From: Streptacidiphilus anmyonensis
Lineage (GTDB): Bacteria; Actinomycetota; Actinomycetes; Streptomycetales; Streptomycetaceae
NCBI RefSeq assembly: GCF_000787855.1
Contig: NZ_BBPQ01000083.1
Location: forward strand, 1-33,542
DNA length: 33,542 nucleotides
Direction: 5' to 3'
The notes beneath the pieces are model-generated. The model was given only the letters and a program-made list of their open reading frames with translations, was not told where the DNA came from and did no database searches. The position numbers were made by a program, and so were the translations under genes. Positions 7,729 through 15,703 of the stretch are shown piece after piece. Within the stretch, counting starts at the first letter, position 1. The number at the start of each line of letters is the position of its first letter.

Positions 7729-8625
7729 TCAGCCGATGGAGACTCCGCTCATCCAGCCGCCGTCGGCGACCAGCGGCTGGCCGGTGATGTACGAGGAGTC
7801 CGCCGAGGTCAGGAAGAGCGCCAGCCGCGCCATCTCCTCCGGACGGCCGATCCGGCCGAGCGGCACGGCCTTGCCGTACAGCTCCGCCGTGGCCGCCGCG
7901 ATGGCCGCCGCGTCCTCCGGACTGAGCGCCGGCGCGCCGTCCGCGCCCGCGAAGGCGTTCGCCGGATCGGACATCGGCGTGTCGACCGCACCCGGGCAGA
8001 TCGCGTTGACCCGGATGCCCTTGGGCGCCAACTCCAGCGCGGCCACCCGCGTCATCGCGACGATGGCGCCCTTGGTGGCCGCGTACGAGGTCAGCAGCGC
8101 CATGCCGGTGAGCGCGGTGTACGAGGCGGTGTTGACGATCGTCCCGCCGCCCGCGGCCTCGATGGCGGGCGCGGCGGTGCGCATGCCGAGGAAGCAGCCG
8201 ACCTGGTTGACCCGGACCACGGCGAGGTACTCGTCCAGCGGCGTGCCGACCAGTTCGTTGAAGCGCAGGATGCCGGCGTTGTTGAGCAGGCCGTCGAGCC
8301 TGCCGAAGGCGGAGACCGCCGTCTCCACGGCCGCCGTCCAGTCCGACTCGCTGCCCACGTCGAGGTGCTGGTAGCGGACCCGGTCCTGGCCGAGCTCCAG
8401 CTGGAGCTCCTTGGCCAACGCCTCGCCCTGGTCGTCCAGGACGTCGCCGAGCAGCAGCCGCGCGCCCTCGGCGGCGAAGAGGCGGGCCTCCGCCTCGCCC
8501 TGGCCGCGGGCGGCGCCGGTGATCAGGACGGTACGGCCGGCCAGCCGGCCACCGGCCCGTGTCGTCGAGGCGTGTGTCGTCGAGGTCTGCGTCGTCGAGG
8601 TATGCGTCGTCGAAGTGTGGCTCAT
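7729..8625 (-). CDS. SDR-family oxidoreductase with repeat N-terminus
   Basis: The 298-residue classical short-chain dehydrogenase/reductase (NAD(P)-dependent alcohol/ketone oxidoreductase) has the cofactor motif TGAARGQG (36-43), NNAG (115-118), and a catalytic Ser168, Tyr181 and Lys185 in NTASYTAL and YAATKG. The conserved C-terminal PxRxxxPEE/ADGG pattern is also present (PLGRIGRPEEMARL, VADGGW). ATG 8625 is supported by GAGGGGAG eight bases upstream. The first 23 residues are therefore genuinely translated, although they are a run of TSTTH-like repeats with no equivalent in the family. The gene has its own operator at 8651, and the substrate is unknown. Confidence 0.92.
   Translation of the reverse strand: MSHTSTTHTSTTQTSTTHASTTRAGGRLAGRTVLITGAARGQGEAEARLFAAEGARLLLGDVLDDQGEALAKELQLELGQDRVRYQHLDVGSESDWTAAVETAVSAFGRLDGLLNNAGILRFNELVGTPLDEYLAVVRVNQVGCFLGMRTAAPAIEAAGGGTIVNTASYTALTGMALLTSYAATKGAIVAMTRVAALELAPKGIRVNAICPGAVDTPMSDPANAFAGADGAPALSPEDAAAIAAATAELYGKAVPLGRIGRPEEMARLALFLTSADSSYITGQPLVADGGWMSGVSIG
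8557..8616 (-). repeat. Four 15-bp in-frame tandem repeats at the SDR N-terminus
   Basis: Codons 4-23 encode TSTTH, TSTTQ, TSTTH and ASTTR, four imperfect 15-bp units. The copy number could change by slippage without a frameshift. Confidence 0.9.
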
Positions 8626-8650
8626 GGTGCGGACTCCCCTCGGGTGCCAT

Positions 8651-8669
8651 ATCTGACTGTCCGTCAGTT
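8651..8669. promoter_or_regulatory. TetR-like operator, copy 2
   Basis: ATCTGACTGTCCGTCAGTT has perfect inner arms CTGAC/GTCAG with a 5-bp centre. It starts 25 bases upstream of the SDR start. It aligns with the 7668 and 10870 sites over all 19 positions with few differences. Confidence 0.75.
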
Positions 8670-8698
8670 TCCTTGGAGAGTCCGCACAACGGAAGACC

Positions 8699-9619
8699 TC
8701 ACACCAGCGGCAGCACGTCCGTCGCGACGAGCTCCAGCTGCGCCACGTACTCCGCGACGTCCCGGCTGCGCGGCCGCAGCTGCAGGTGCGTGACGCCCAG
8801 CGCGACGTAGCGGCGCAGCAGCTCGGCCAACTCCTCGGGCTTGCCCGCGACCGAGCGCCGCCCGATCTCCCAGCCCGGCTCGCCGACGTACAGCGGCGGC
8901 GCGATCGCGTTGACCACGAACCCGCCGTCCGAGCGGCCCTCGCGCTCCCGTACCGAGCGGATCAGCTCCAGTTGCGCGGGCAGCGTCTCCAGGGTGTCGC
9001 CCTGGGAGAGCCAGCCCTCGGCGTGCGCGGCCGCGCGCCGCACCGCCGCGGGCGAGGAGCCGCCCACCCAGATCGGCGGCCGCGGCGTCTGGGCCGGACG
9101 CGGGCTGACCGCGAGCTCCCGGAACGGGAAGCGCGGCCCCGCGTGCTCCGGGTACTCCTCCCGCAGCGCCACGTCCAGGGCCGCGATGGTCTCGGTGAGG
9201 ATCTCCCCGCGTCGGTGGAAGTCGACGCCCAGCGTCTCGAACTCCTCCTGCACGTGCCCCGCCCCGACGCCGAGCACCAGCCGCCCGCCGCTCAGCAGGT
9301 CGAGCGTCGCGTACTGCTTGGCGCTGAGCAGCGGATGCCGCAGCGGCGCGACGGCGACGTGCGAGAGCAGCCGCGTGCGCGAGGTCGACGCGGCCAGGTA
9401 TCCGAGGGTGGAGACCGGGTCGTACCAGGTCGCACCCATCGGCCCGGCCAGGCGGCGCGGGATGGCGACGTGGTCGCAGCAGGCGACGTACGCGTAGCCG
9501 AGCCGGTCGGCGGCCTGCGCGACGGCGGCCAGCTCGGCCGGCCCCGCCTGCGCCTCCCAGGGCTCGACGAACATCGTGCTCTGCGCCTGGACGGGCAGCT
9601 GGATCCCGAACTCAGCCAC
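8699..9619 (-). CDS. LLM-class oxidoreductase, F420-type (TIGR03619-like)
   Basis: The 306-residue luciferase-like oxidoreductase belongs to the group usually assigned to coenzyme F420. Features are FGIQLPVQAQ at the N-terminus, RLGYAYVACCDHVAIPRR, the signature ATLDLLSGGRLVLGVGAGHV (with GxGxGH rather than GTGRG), and PPIWVGGSSPAAVRRAAAHA. The start is GTG at 9619, overlapping the stop of the upstream amidohydrolase by eight bases, so the two are translationally coupled. It is a distant paralogue of the LLM enzyme at 6525. Two LLM enzymes in one regulon suggest successive oxidation or reduction steps on one substrate; this is inference. Confidence 0.9.
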   Translation of the reverse strand: MAEFGIQLPVQAQSTMFVEPWEAQAGPAELAAVAQAADRLGYAYVACCDHVAIPRRLAGPMGATWYDPVSTLGYLAASTSRTRLLSHVAVAPLRHPLLSAKQYATLDLLSGGRLVLGVGAGHVQEEFETLGVDFHRRGEILTETIAALDVALREEYPEHAGPRFPFRELAVSPRPAQTPRPPIWVGGSSPAAVRRAAAHAEGWLSQGDTLETLPAQLELIRSVREREGRSDGGFVVNAIAPPLYVGEPGWEIGRRSVAGKPEELAELLRRYVALGVTHLQLRPRSRDVAEYVAQLELVATDVLPLV

Positions 9620-10850
9620 CGGCCACCCCTTTCGCGTCGGCCCACAGGCCCTCCGGCGTCAGCCCCAGCAGCCCGATCGCGTTGCCGCGCACCAACTGCT
9701 CCACCACCGGGGCCGCCAGGTGGCCCATCTGCTCCTCGGCGACCTCGCGGCTGCGCGGCCAGGTGGAGTCGGAGTGCGGGTAGTCCGTCTCGTACAGGAC
9801 GTTGTCGGCGCCGACGGCGTCGAGGTTGCGCAGGCCGTGCGGGTCGTCGAAGAAGCAGCCGTAGACGTGCCCGGCGAACAGCTCGCTGGGACGGGTCAGC
9901 ACCTTGTCGGCGACGCCGCCCCAGGCGCGGTTCTCCTCCCAGACCACGTCGGCGCGGGCCAGGATGTAGGGGATCCAGCCGATCTGCCCCTCGGCATACA
10001 TGATCTTCAGCCCGGGGAAGCGGTCGAACTTGCCGCTCATCAGCCAGTCGACCATGGAGAAGCAGCAGTTGGCGAAGGTGATGGTGGAGCCGACCGCGGG
10101 CGGCGCGTCCGCCGAGGTGGAGGGCATCCGCGAGGAGCTGCCGATGTGCATGGCGATGACCGTCCCGGTCTCCTCGCAGGCGCGCAGGAACGGGTCCCAG
10201 TCGTCGGTGTGGATGCTGGGCAGGCCCAGGTGCGGCGGTATCTCGCTGAAGCAGACGGCCCGCACGCCGCGCGCGGCGTTGCGCCGCACCTCGGCGGCGG
10301 CGAGCCCGGCGTCCCACAGCGGCACGATGCCCAGCGGGATCATCCGCCCCTGCGCGGCCGGGCCGCACCACTCCTCGACCATCCAGTCGTTGTAGGCGCG
10401 GATGCAGAGCAGTCCGAGCTCGTGGTCCTTGGCCTCGGTGAAGGTCTGGCCGCAGAACCGCGGGAACGTCGGGAAGCAGAGCGCCGACTGGACGTGGTTG
10501 ACGTCCATGTCGGCGAGCCGCTCGGGTATGGAGAACGAGCCGGGGCGCATCTGCTCGTAGGTGATCGCCTCCAGCCGCACCTCCTCGCGCGGGTAGCCGA
10601 CGGCGGTGTCGAGGCGGGTGAGCGGACGGCGCAGGTCCTCGTAGACCCACCAGTCGGCGAGCGGACCGTCGCTGCCCGGCTCTCCCATCCGCGGCGCGAA
10701 CCGCCCGCCGACGAAGGTCATCTCGGCGAGCGGGGCCCGGACGATACGCGGGCCGAGCTCGCGGTGCTTGGCGGGCAGCCGGTCCTGCCACACGTGCGGC
10801 GGCTCGACGGTGTGGTCGTCCACCGAAATGATCCAGGGGAAGCTCTCCAT
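9612..10850 (-). CDS. Amidohydrolase-2 family (ACMSD-like fold) protein
   Basis: The 412-residue metal-dependent TIM-barrel protein belongs to the amidohydrolase-2 group, which includes ACMSD-like decarboxylases and hydrolases. It opens with ISVDDHTVEPPHVW, the variant first metal motif of the actinobacterial clade (DxH instead of HxH). It carries MHIGSSS in the middle and ends with the conserved NVLYETDYPHSDSTWP, whose Asp is the usual late metal ligand. C-C hydrolysis or decarboxylation is possible; the substrate is unknown. It is the first gene of the two-gene unit with the F420-type LLM enzyme. A possible promoter (-35 CTGACG at 10881-10886, 17 bp, -10 TAGCCT at 10858-10863 on the minus strand) would give a leaderless message. 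Confidence 0.88.
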   Translation of the reverse strand: MESFPWIISVDDHTVEPPHVWQDRLPAKHRELGPRIVRAPLAEMTFVGGRFAPRMGEPGSDGPLADWWVYEDLRRPLTRLDTAVGYPREEVRLEAITYEQMRPGSFSIPERLADMDVNHVQSALCFPTFPRFCGQTFTEAKDHELGLLCIRAYNDWMVEEWCGPAAQGRMIPLGIVPLWDAGLAAAEVRRNAARGVRAVCFSEIPPHLGLPSIHTDDWDPFLRACEETGTVIAMHIGSSSRMPSTSADAPPAVGSTITFANCCFSMVDWLMSGKFDRFPGLKIMYAEGQIGWIPYILARADVVWEENRAWGGVADKVLTRPSELFAGHVYGCFFDDPHGLRNLDAVGADNVLYETDYPHSDSTWPRSREVAEEQMGHLAAPVVEQLVRGNAIGLLGLTPEGLWADAKGVAGG

Positions 10851-10869
10851 GCCGGTCAGGCTACGCGCT

Positions 10870-10888
10870 ATCTGACGATCCGTCAGGA
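10870..10888. promoter_or_regulatory. TetR-like operator, copy 3
   Basis: ATCTGACGATCCGTCAGGA has perfect arms CTGAC/GTCAG. It starts 19 bases upstream of the amidohydrolase start and would overlap the candidate -35 box. It differs from copy 1 at three of 19 positions. Confidence 0.75.
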
Positions 10889-10927
10889 GTCGTGCACGTC
10901 ATCGTCGCGCGCAGCCCGACCGGGTGA

Positions 10928-12004
10928 CTACGACAGTGTGCCGAGGGTGACCTGCACGGTCTTGGAGGCGCCGTCGCGGAGGTAGACGACGGGCACCTGC
11001 TGGCCCGGCTTGAGCGTGGCCAGGACCGTCGACAGGGCCTGCGAGCTGTCCACCGTCGACCCGTCGACCTGCGTGATCACATCACCGGGCTGGATCCCGG
11101 CCTTGTCCGCCGGCCCGCCGCTGGTCACGGTCACCACCCCGGCCCCCGAGGTCTGGCTGCCGTTGCTGTTGGTGACGATCACGGTCCGGACGCTGACCCC
11201 GAGCGCGGCCCGGCCGGAGTCGACGACCTTGCCGTACTTGATCATCTGGTCGGCCAGATCGGTCACCGACGACGCCGGGATCGCGAAGCCGATGCCGGGC
11301 GCCTGCGCTCCGCTCTCGCCGTTGCTGACGGCCGCCAGCGTGTTGACCCCGATCACCTGGTTGGAGAGGTTGACCAGGGCGCCGCCGCTGTTGCCGGGGT
11401 TGATGGCGGCACTCGTCTGCACCATGTTCGGGATCGTCGTCCCCTGGGGGTTCTCCTCCGACTTGCCCTCGCTGACGGTGCGTCCGGTCGCGGAGACGAT
11501 GCCCTGGGTGACGCTGGAGGACAGCCCGAGGGGGCTGCCCATGGCCAGCACGATCTGCCCGACGTCCACCTTGGAGGTGTCGCCGAACACCGCGGGCGTC
11601 AGCTTGGCGGGCGGGTTCTTGAGCTTGATCACCGCCAGGTCGTTGGCCGGGTAGCTGGCGACCAGCGTCGCCGACAGCGCGTTGGACTGGTCCGACAGCA
11701 GCACCTGGAAGCTGGTGGCGGTGCCGACCACGTGGGCGTTGGTGACGATGTCGCCCTTGGTGTCGTAGACGATGCCGGTGCCGAGGCTGTTCTCCGCGTT
11801 GATCTGGACGATCGACGGCAGCACCGCCCTGACGGTGTTCTCGTAGTCGGTCTGCAGGTCGTTGCTGACGCTCGGGGCGGGAGCGGCGGTGCCCTGGTCG
11901 GACGAGGCCGCGCTCCCTCCCCCTTTGCTGCTGGTGCAGGCCGAGAGCGCGAGCAGGACGGCAACGGCGACGGCGGGGGCGAGGCGACGGGCCGGGAACT
12001 CCAT
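10928..12004 (-). CDS. HtrA/DegP-like trypsin-PDZ lipoprotein protease
   Basis: The 358-residue secreted serine protease is probably lipid-anchored at the outer face of the membrane. The signal peptide ends in the lipobox LALSAC (Cys23). The catalytic triad is His91 (TNAHVVG), Asp122 (ANDLAVIKL) and Ser206 (NPGNSGGAL). A single PDZ domain occupies about residues 258-355 (GPADKAGIQPGDVITQVDGSTV). HtrA proteases act in envelope protein quality control. The 80-base gap to the GT39 stop holds no clear promoter, so co-transcription with the upstream minus-strand genes is possible. ATG 12004 directly precedes the signal peptide. Confidence 0.93.
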   Translation of the reverse strand: MEFPARRLAPAVAVAVLLALSACTSSKGGGSAASSDQGTAAPAPSVSNDLQTDYENTVRAVLPSIVQINAENSLGTGIVYDTKGDIVTNAHVVGTATSFQVLLSDQSNALSATLVASYPANDLAVIKLKNPPAKLTPAVFGDTSKVDVGQIVLAMGSPLGLSSSVTQGIVSATGRTVSEGKSEENPQGTTIPNMVQTSAAINPGNSGGALVNLSNQVIGVNTLAAVSNGESGAQAPGIGFAIPASSVTDLADQMIKYGKVVDSGRAALGVSVRTVIVTNSNGSQTSGAGVVTVTSGGPADKAGIQPGDVITQVDGSTVDSSQALSTVLATLKPGQQVPVVYLRDGASKTVQVTLGTLS

Positions 12005-12084
12005 GACGGGCGACCTTCACTGTGGACGGCATCGACTTCTGCCCGCATTGTCGCTTTTGTAAGGAAAGACTCCCGGCAGGCGCG

Positions 12085-14172
12085 CTAGCTTTTCGCCTTC
12101 GTCAGGTCGTAGACGGTCACCCCGTCCACGGTCCGGGAACCGTAGGTCTTGGCGACCCACGAGGCGATCTGCGCCGAGTCGGACGAGCCGCCGGTGCTGC
12201 TGCCGCCGGCCCCGCCGCCGCCCATGGTCAGCGCGCCGCCCAGGAAGTAGTGGATCTTCCCGGCCCGGACCAGGCTCTCGAACTGCGCGAGCGTCGGCGC
12301 CGGGTCGGTGCCGTTGAACCCGCCGATCGCCATCACCGGCGCGTCGCTCGCCAGTTGGTACCCCGCCGCGTTCTGCGAACCGACCGCCGCCGCCACCCAG
12401 GTGTGCCCGGAGGCGCCCTGCTTGAGCAGCGCCGTCAGCGCGGCGCCCGGCTTGCTGCCGTCCAGCAGGCCGCCCGCGCCACCACCACCGCCCCTGCCGC
12501 CTCCGGGGAAGCCGCCCTGACCTCCCGTGAAGCCCTGACCTCCGGCGAACCCCTGACCACGCCCGAAGCCCTGGCCGCCCGCCATCCCGCCGGGCATCCC
12601 GCCGGGGAAGCCACCGCGCGTGCCGCCACGTGCCCCACCGGGGAAGCCGCCGCCGCCTGGCCCGCCAGCTGACCCGGCGAAGCCGGCGCCCTGCACGGAC
12701 GGTCCGGCGGAGGGCAGCGAGCCGCTGTGCGCCGTGCCCGCCGTCTCGACGCTGTACGCCGCCGGACCCGCCAACGAAGCCAGCACCGCCGCAGCGGCCG
12801 CGGCCGCCCAGAGCCGACGGCCGATCAGCGGCCCGAAGGCCAGCGTCAACGCCGCCGCCAGACCGAGAAGCAGTACCGTCCAGCGCAGCAACGGCAACCA
12901 CGCCGCGCTCCGGGCCAGCAGCACGTACGCCCACACGCACGTCATCGCGACGACCCCCGCCGCGATCCCGGACGCGGCCCACTGCCCGCGCCGCTCCCAC
13001 ACCAGCCCCGCCCCGAGCCCGACCAGCACCGCCAGGTACGGCGCCAGCGCCACGTTGTAGTACGGGTGGAAGATCCCCTGCATGAAGCTGAAGACCAGGA
13101 AGGTCGTCACCAGCGCTCCGCCCCACAGCGCCAGCGCCGCCCGCATCCCGTCCGGGCGCGGCGCGCGGCGCGTCCACCACAACCCGGCCCCGAGCAGCGC
13201 GAACGCGGCCGGCAGCAGCCAGGCGATCTGACCGCCCATCTCCGCGCCGAACAGCCGGGTGATGCCCGTCGCGCCCCACATGCCGCCGCCCGCACCGCCC
13301 CCGCCGCCGACGCTGCCGGTCTCGGAGCCGGTGATCCGGCCGAAGCCGTTGTAGCCGAAGGTCAGCTCCAGGAAGTCGTCGTGCTGGCTGCCGCCGATGT
13401 ACGGCCGGTACTGAGCGGGCGTCAGCTCGACGACCGCCACCCACCAGCCGGAGCTGACCACCAGCACCACCAGCGCCAGCAGCAGTTGCCGCACCCGCCG
13501 CCACAGCCCCGTCGGGGCGAACAGCAGGTAGGCCAGACCGAAGGCGGGCAGCACCAGGAACGCCTGCAGCGTCTTGGTCAGGAAGGCGAAGCCGACACAG
13601 GTCGCGGCCAGCACCAGCCAGCGCGTGCGCGCCTGCTCCTGCGCCCGCTGCACGGCGTAGCCGGCCAGCGCGAGCAGCAGCGCCAGCAGCGCGTCCGGGT
13701 TGTCGAAGCGGAACATCAGCGCCGCGACGGGCGTCAGCGCCAGCACCGCGCCCGCGAGCAGCGCGGGCCCGGCGGACAGGCGGCGCTTGACCGCCGCGTA
13801 CACCACGGCGACGGCGGCGACGCCCTCCAGCGCCTGCGGCACCAGGATCGACCAGGCGTTGACGCCGAAGACGCGGGCGGACAGCTCCATCACCCACAGC
13901 GAGGCGGGCGGCTTGTCGACGGTGATGAAGTTCGCCGAGTCCGAGGAGCCGAAGAACATCGCCTTCCAGCTGTGCGCGCCCGCCTGGACGGCGGCCGAGT
14001 AGAACTGGTTGGCCCAGCCGGACGCGCCCAGGTCCCACAGGTAGAGCAGCGCGGTCAGGCCCAGCAGGCACAGGAACGCGGGCCTGGCCCAGCGCGGGTC
14101 ACGCGCCGCGCGCCGCTCGGACGGCGGCTGACCAGGCTGGTCGACGGTCGGTTCGGGGAGCGTAGCGGTCAT
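12085..14172 (-). CDS. GT39 / ArnT-like membrane glycosyltransferase (YkcB type)
   Basis: The 695-residue polytopic glycosyltransferase would use a polyprenyl-phosphate sugar at the outer membrane face. The N-terminal catalytic region contains ANQFYSAAVQAG and the family motif ITVDKPPASLW, followed by about ten hydrophobic helices up to about residue 490. Then comes a Gly/Phe/Gln-rich low-complexity segment (about 505-580, repeats such as GQGFGRGQGFAGGQGFTGG). The C-terminal extracellular domain of about 120 residues is the one seen in YkcA/B-type mannosyltransferases. ATG 14172 has AGGAG four bases upstream and is preferred to the in-frame GTG at 14193. The start codon sits in the loop of a perfect inverted repeat. 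It follows the PhoR-like kinase by 58 bases and is probably in the same operon. Confidence 0.9.
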   Translation of the reverse strand: MTATLPEPTVDQPGQPPSERRAARDPRWARPAFLCLLGLTALLYLWDLGASGWANQFYSAAVQAGAHSWKAMFFGSSDSANFITVDKPPASLWVMELSARVFGVNAWSILVPQALEGVAAVAVVYAAVKRRLSAGPALLAGAVLALTPVAALMFRFDNPDALLALLLALAGYAVQRAQEQARTRWLVLAATCVGFAFLTKTLQAFLVLPAFGLAYLLFAPTGLWRRVRQLLLALVVLVVSSGWWVAVVELTPAQYRPYIGGSQHDDFLELTFGYNGFGRITGSETGSVGGGGGAGGGMWGATGITRLFGAEMGGQIAWLLPAAFALLGAGLWWTRRAPRPDGMRAALALWGGALVTTFLVFSFMQGIFHPYYNVALAPYLAVLVGLGAGLVWERRGQWAASGIAAGVVAMTCVWAYVLLARSAAWLPLLRWTVLLLGLAAALTLAFGPLIGRRLWAAAAAAAVLASLAGPAAYSVETAGTAHSGSLPSAGPSVQGAGFAGSAGGPGGGGFPGGARGGTRGGFPGGMPGGMAGGQGFGRGQGFAGGQGFTGGQGGFPGGGRGGGGGAGGLLDGSKPGAALTALLKQGASGHTWVAAAVGSQNAAGYQLASDAPVMAIGGFNGTDPAPTLAQFESLVRAGKIHYFLGGALTMGGGGAGGSSTGGSSDSAQIASWVAKTYGSRTVDGVTVYDLTKAKS

Positions 14173-14189
14173 GCTCCTACGCTCCCCGA
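14153..14189. promoter_or_regulatory. Perfect 13-bp inverted repeat enclosing the GT39 start codon
   Basis: TCGGGGAGCGTAG (14153-14165) is the exact reverse complement of 14177-14189. The 11-base loop (14166-14176) contains the start codon at 14170-14172. In the transcript the ribosome-site AGGAG straddles the top of the 5' arm and the loop. It could be an RNA switch on translation or a protein-binding dyad. Confidence 0.7.
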
Positions 14190-14230
14190 GCACGCTGTCG
14201 GACGCGTGTGCCGTTCCTGTGCGCCCGCCG

Positions 14231-15703
14231 TCAGCCCGTCGCGGCGACGGCCACGACGGAGGCCGGGGAGGTCTCCAGCGGCAGCCGGACGGTGAAGACC
14301 GTCTCGCCGGGCTCGCTGGTCACCCACACCTGCCCGCCGTGCGAGGCGACGACGGCCGCGACGATGGCGAGCCCCAACCCGGTGCTGCCCGCCTTGCGCG
14401 AACGCGAGCCGTCGCCGCGCGCGAAGCGCTCGAAGACGGTGGGCAGCAACTCCTGCGGGATCCCCGGCCCGTCGTCGGCGACGGCCAGCACCGCCCAGCG
14501 GTCCTCGCGGGTCAGCGAGGCCGTCACGGTGGTCCCGGCGGGCGTGTGCTTGCCCGCGTTGGCCAGCAGGTTCACCAGCACCTGCCGCAGCCGGTTCTCG
14601 TCCCCGACGACCTCGGCCGCGTCGTCCGGCAGCCGGACCTCCCACCGGTGGTCCGGCACGGCCGCGTGCGCGTCGCGCACCGCGTCCACGACCAGCGGCG
14701 CGAGGTCCACCGGCTCCCGCTCCAGCGGACGCCCGGCGTCCAGGCGGGCGAGCAGCAGCAGGTCCTCGACGAGCGCGGTCATCCGCGTCGCCTCCGACTC
14801 CACGCGCCCCAGCGCGTAGGCGGCGTCCGGCGGCACGCTCTCCCGGCTGCGCCGGGTCAGCTCGGCATAGCCCTTGATCGACGCGAGCGGCGTGCGCAGC
14901 TCGTGCGAGGCGTCGGCGACGAACTGCCGCACCCGCGTCTCGCTGGCGTGCCGCGCCTCCAGCGCGGCGGACACGTGGTCGATCATCCGGTTCAGCGACG
15001 CCCCGACCAGCCCGGACTCCGTCCTCGGATCGGTGTCCTGAGCGGGCACCCGGTTCAGCCGCCCGACCTCGCCCTCGTGCAGCGGCAGCATCGAGATCCG
15101 CGCGGCGGTCGCCGCGACGCGGTCGAGCGGCCGCAGCGAGACCCGGATCAGCCCGAAGCCGACGAAGCCGACCAGTATCACGCCCGCGACGCCCAGCACC
15201 GCCTCGGTCTCGATGAGGTCGTCGACGGGACCGGACACGTAGGACTCCGACAGCCCCACCGCGATCGGGGTGCGCGGCCCCGGCATCCCTGGAGCACCGG
15301 TGTCGACCTTGACCAGATAGCTCCCCAGGCCGGGCACCTCGACGGCATGCGCGGCGCCGTCGGCGGGCACCGAGCGCAGCGCGTTGATCTGCTTCTGCGT
15401 CAGGCTCGCGCTCGACCCGGCGATGCCGCTGGTCACCTGGCCGCCGGAGTCGAGGGCGACGCCAACGGCGTCACGGATCCCCGGAGCCTGCATGAAGTTG
15501 CCGCCGCCTCCGGGGCTGTGGACCAGGCTGCCGCGGACGCGGCCCAGGGCGTCGTCGAGTTGGTCGCTGAGCGTCCCCTGGAGATGGCCGCGCAGCTGGA
15601 TCGTCGTCACCGTGGCCATGACTCCGAACAGCGTCCCCAGCAGGAGCGTGACGGTGACGACCAGCCGCACCCGGAGGGGCCAGGTCGACCAGGGGCGGAT
15701 CAT
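14231..15703 (-). CDS. PhoR-like HAMP sensor histidine kinase
   Basis: The 490-residue membrane sensor kinase has transmembrane helices at about 12-34 and 165-185 around an extracytoplasmic sensor of about 130 residues. A HAMP linker follows, then HisKA with His267 in FVADASHELRTPLASIKGY, and a HATPase domain (NLLANAGKHT, DDGPGIP, STGLGLAIV). The cytoplasmic half resembles M. tuberculosis PhoR almost block for block (VEDLLLLARLDAGRPLE, VFERFARGDGSRSR). It overlaps the regulator stop by ATGA (15700-15703), so the pair is translationally coupled. This is not the phosphate-responsive Streptomyces PhoR; the name refers to the mycobacterial virulence/pH system. Confidence 0.93.
   Translation of the reverse strand: MIRPWSTWPLRVRLVVTVTLLLGTLFGVMATVTTIQLRGHLQGTLSDQLDDALGRVRGSLVHSPGGGGNFMQAPGIRDAVGVALDSGGQVTSGIAGSSASLTQKQINALRSVPADGAAHAVEVPGLGSYLVKVDTGAPGMPGPRTPIAVGLSESYVSGPVDDLIETEAVLGVAGVILVGFVGFGLIRVSLRPLDRVAATAARISMLPLHEGEVGRLNRVPAQDTDPRTESGLVGASLNRMIDHVSAALEARHASETRVRQFVADASHELRTPLASIKGYAELTRRSRESVPPDAAYALGRVESEATRMTALVEDLLLLARLDAGRPLEREPVDLAPLVVDAVRDAHAAVPDHRWEVRLPDDAAEVVGDENRLRQVLVNLLANAGKHTPAGTTVTASLTREDRWAVLAVADDGPGIPQELLPTVFERFARGDGSRSRKAGSTGLGLAIVAAVVASHGGQVWVTSEPGETVFTVRLPLETSPASVVAVAATG

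Noticed and set aside
12005-12084. Possible promoter or ECF-type site before the HtrA-like protease
   Set aside because: No -35/-10 pair or known ECF motif could be supported in this 80-base gap.
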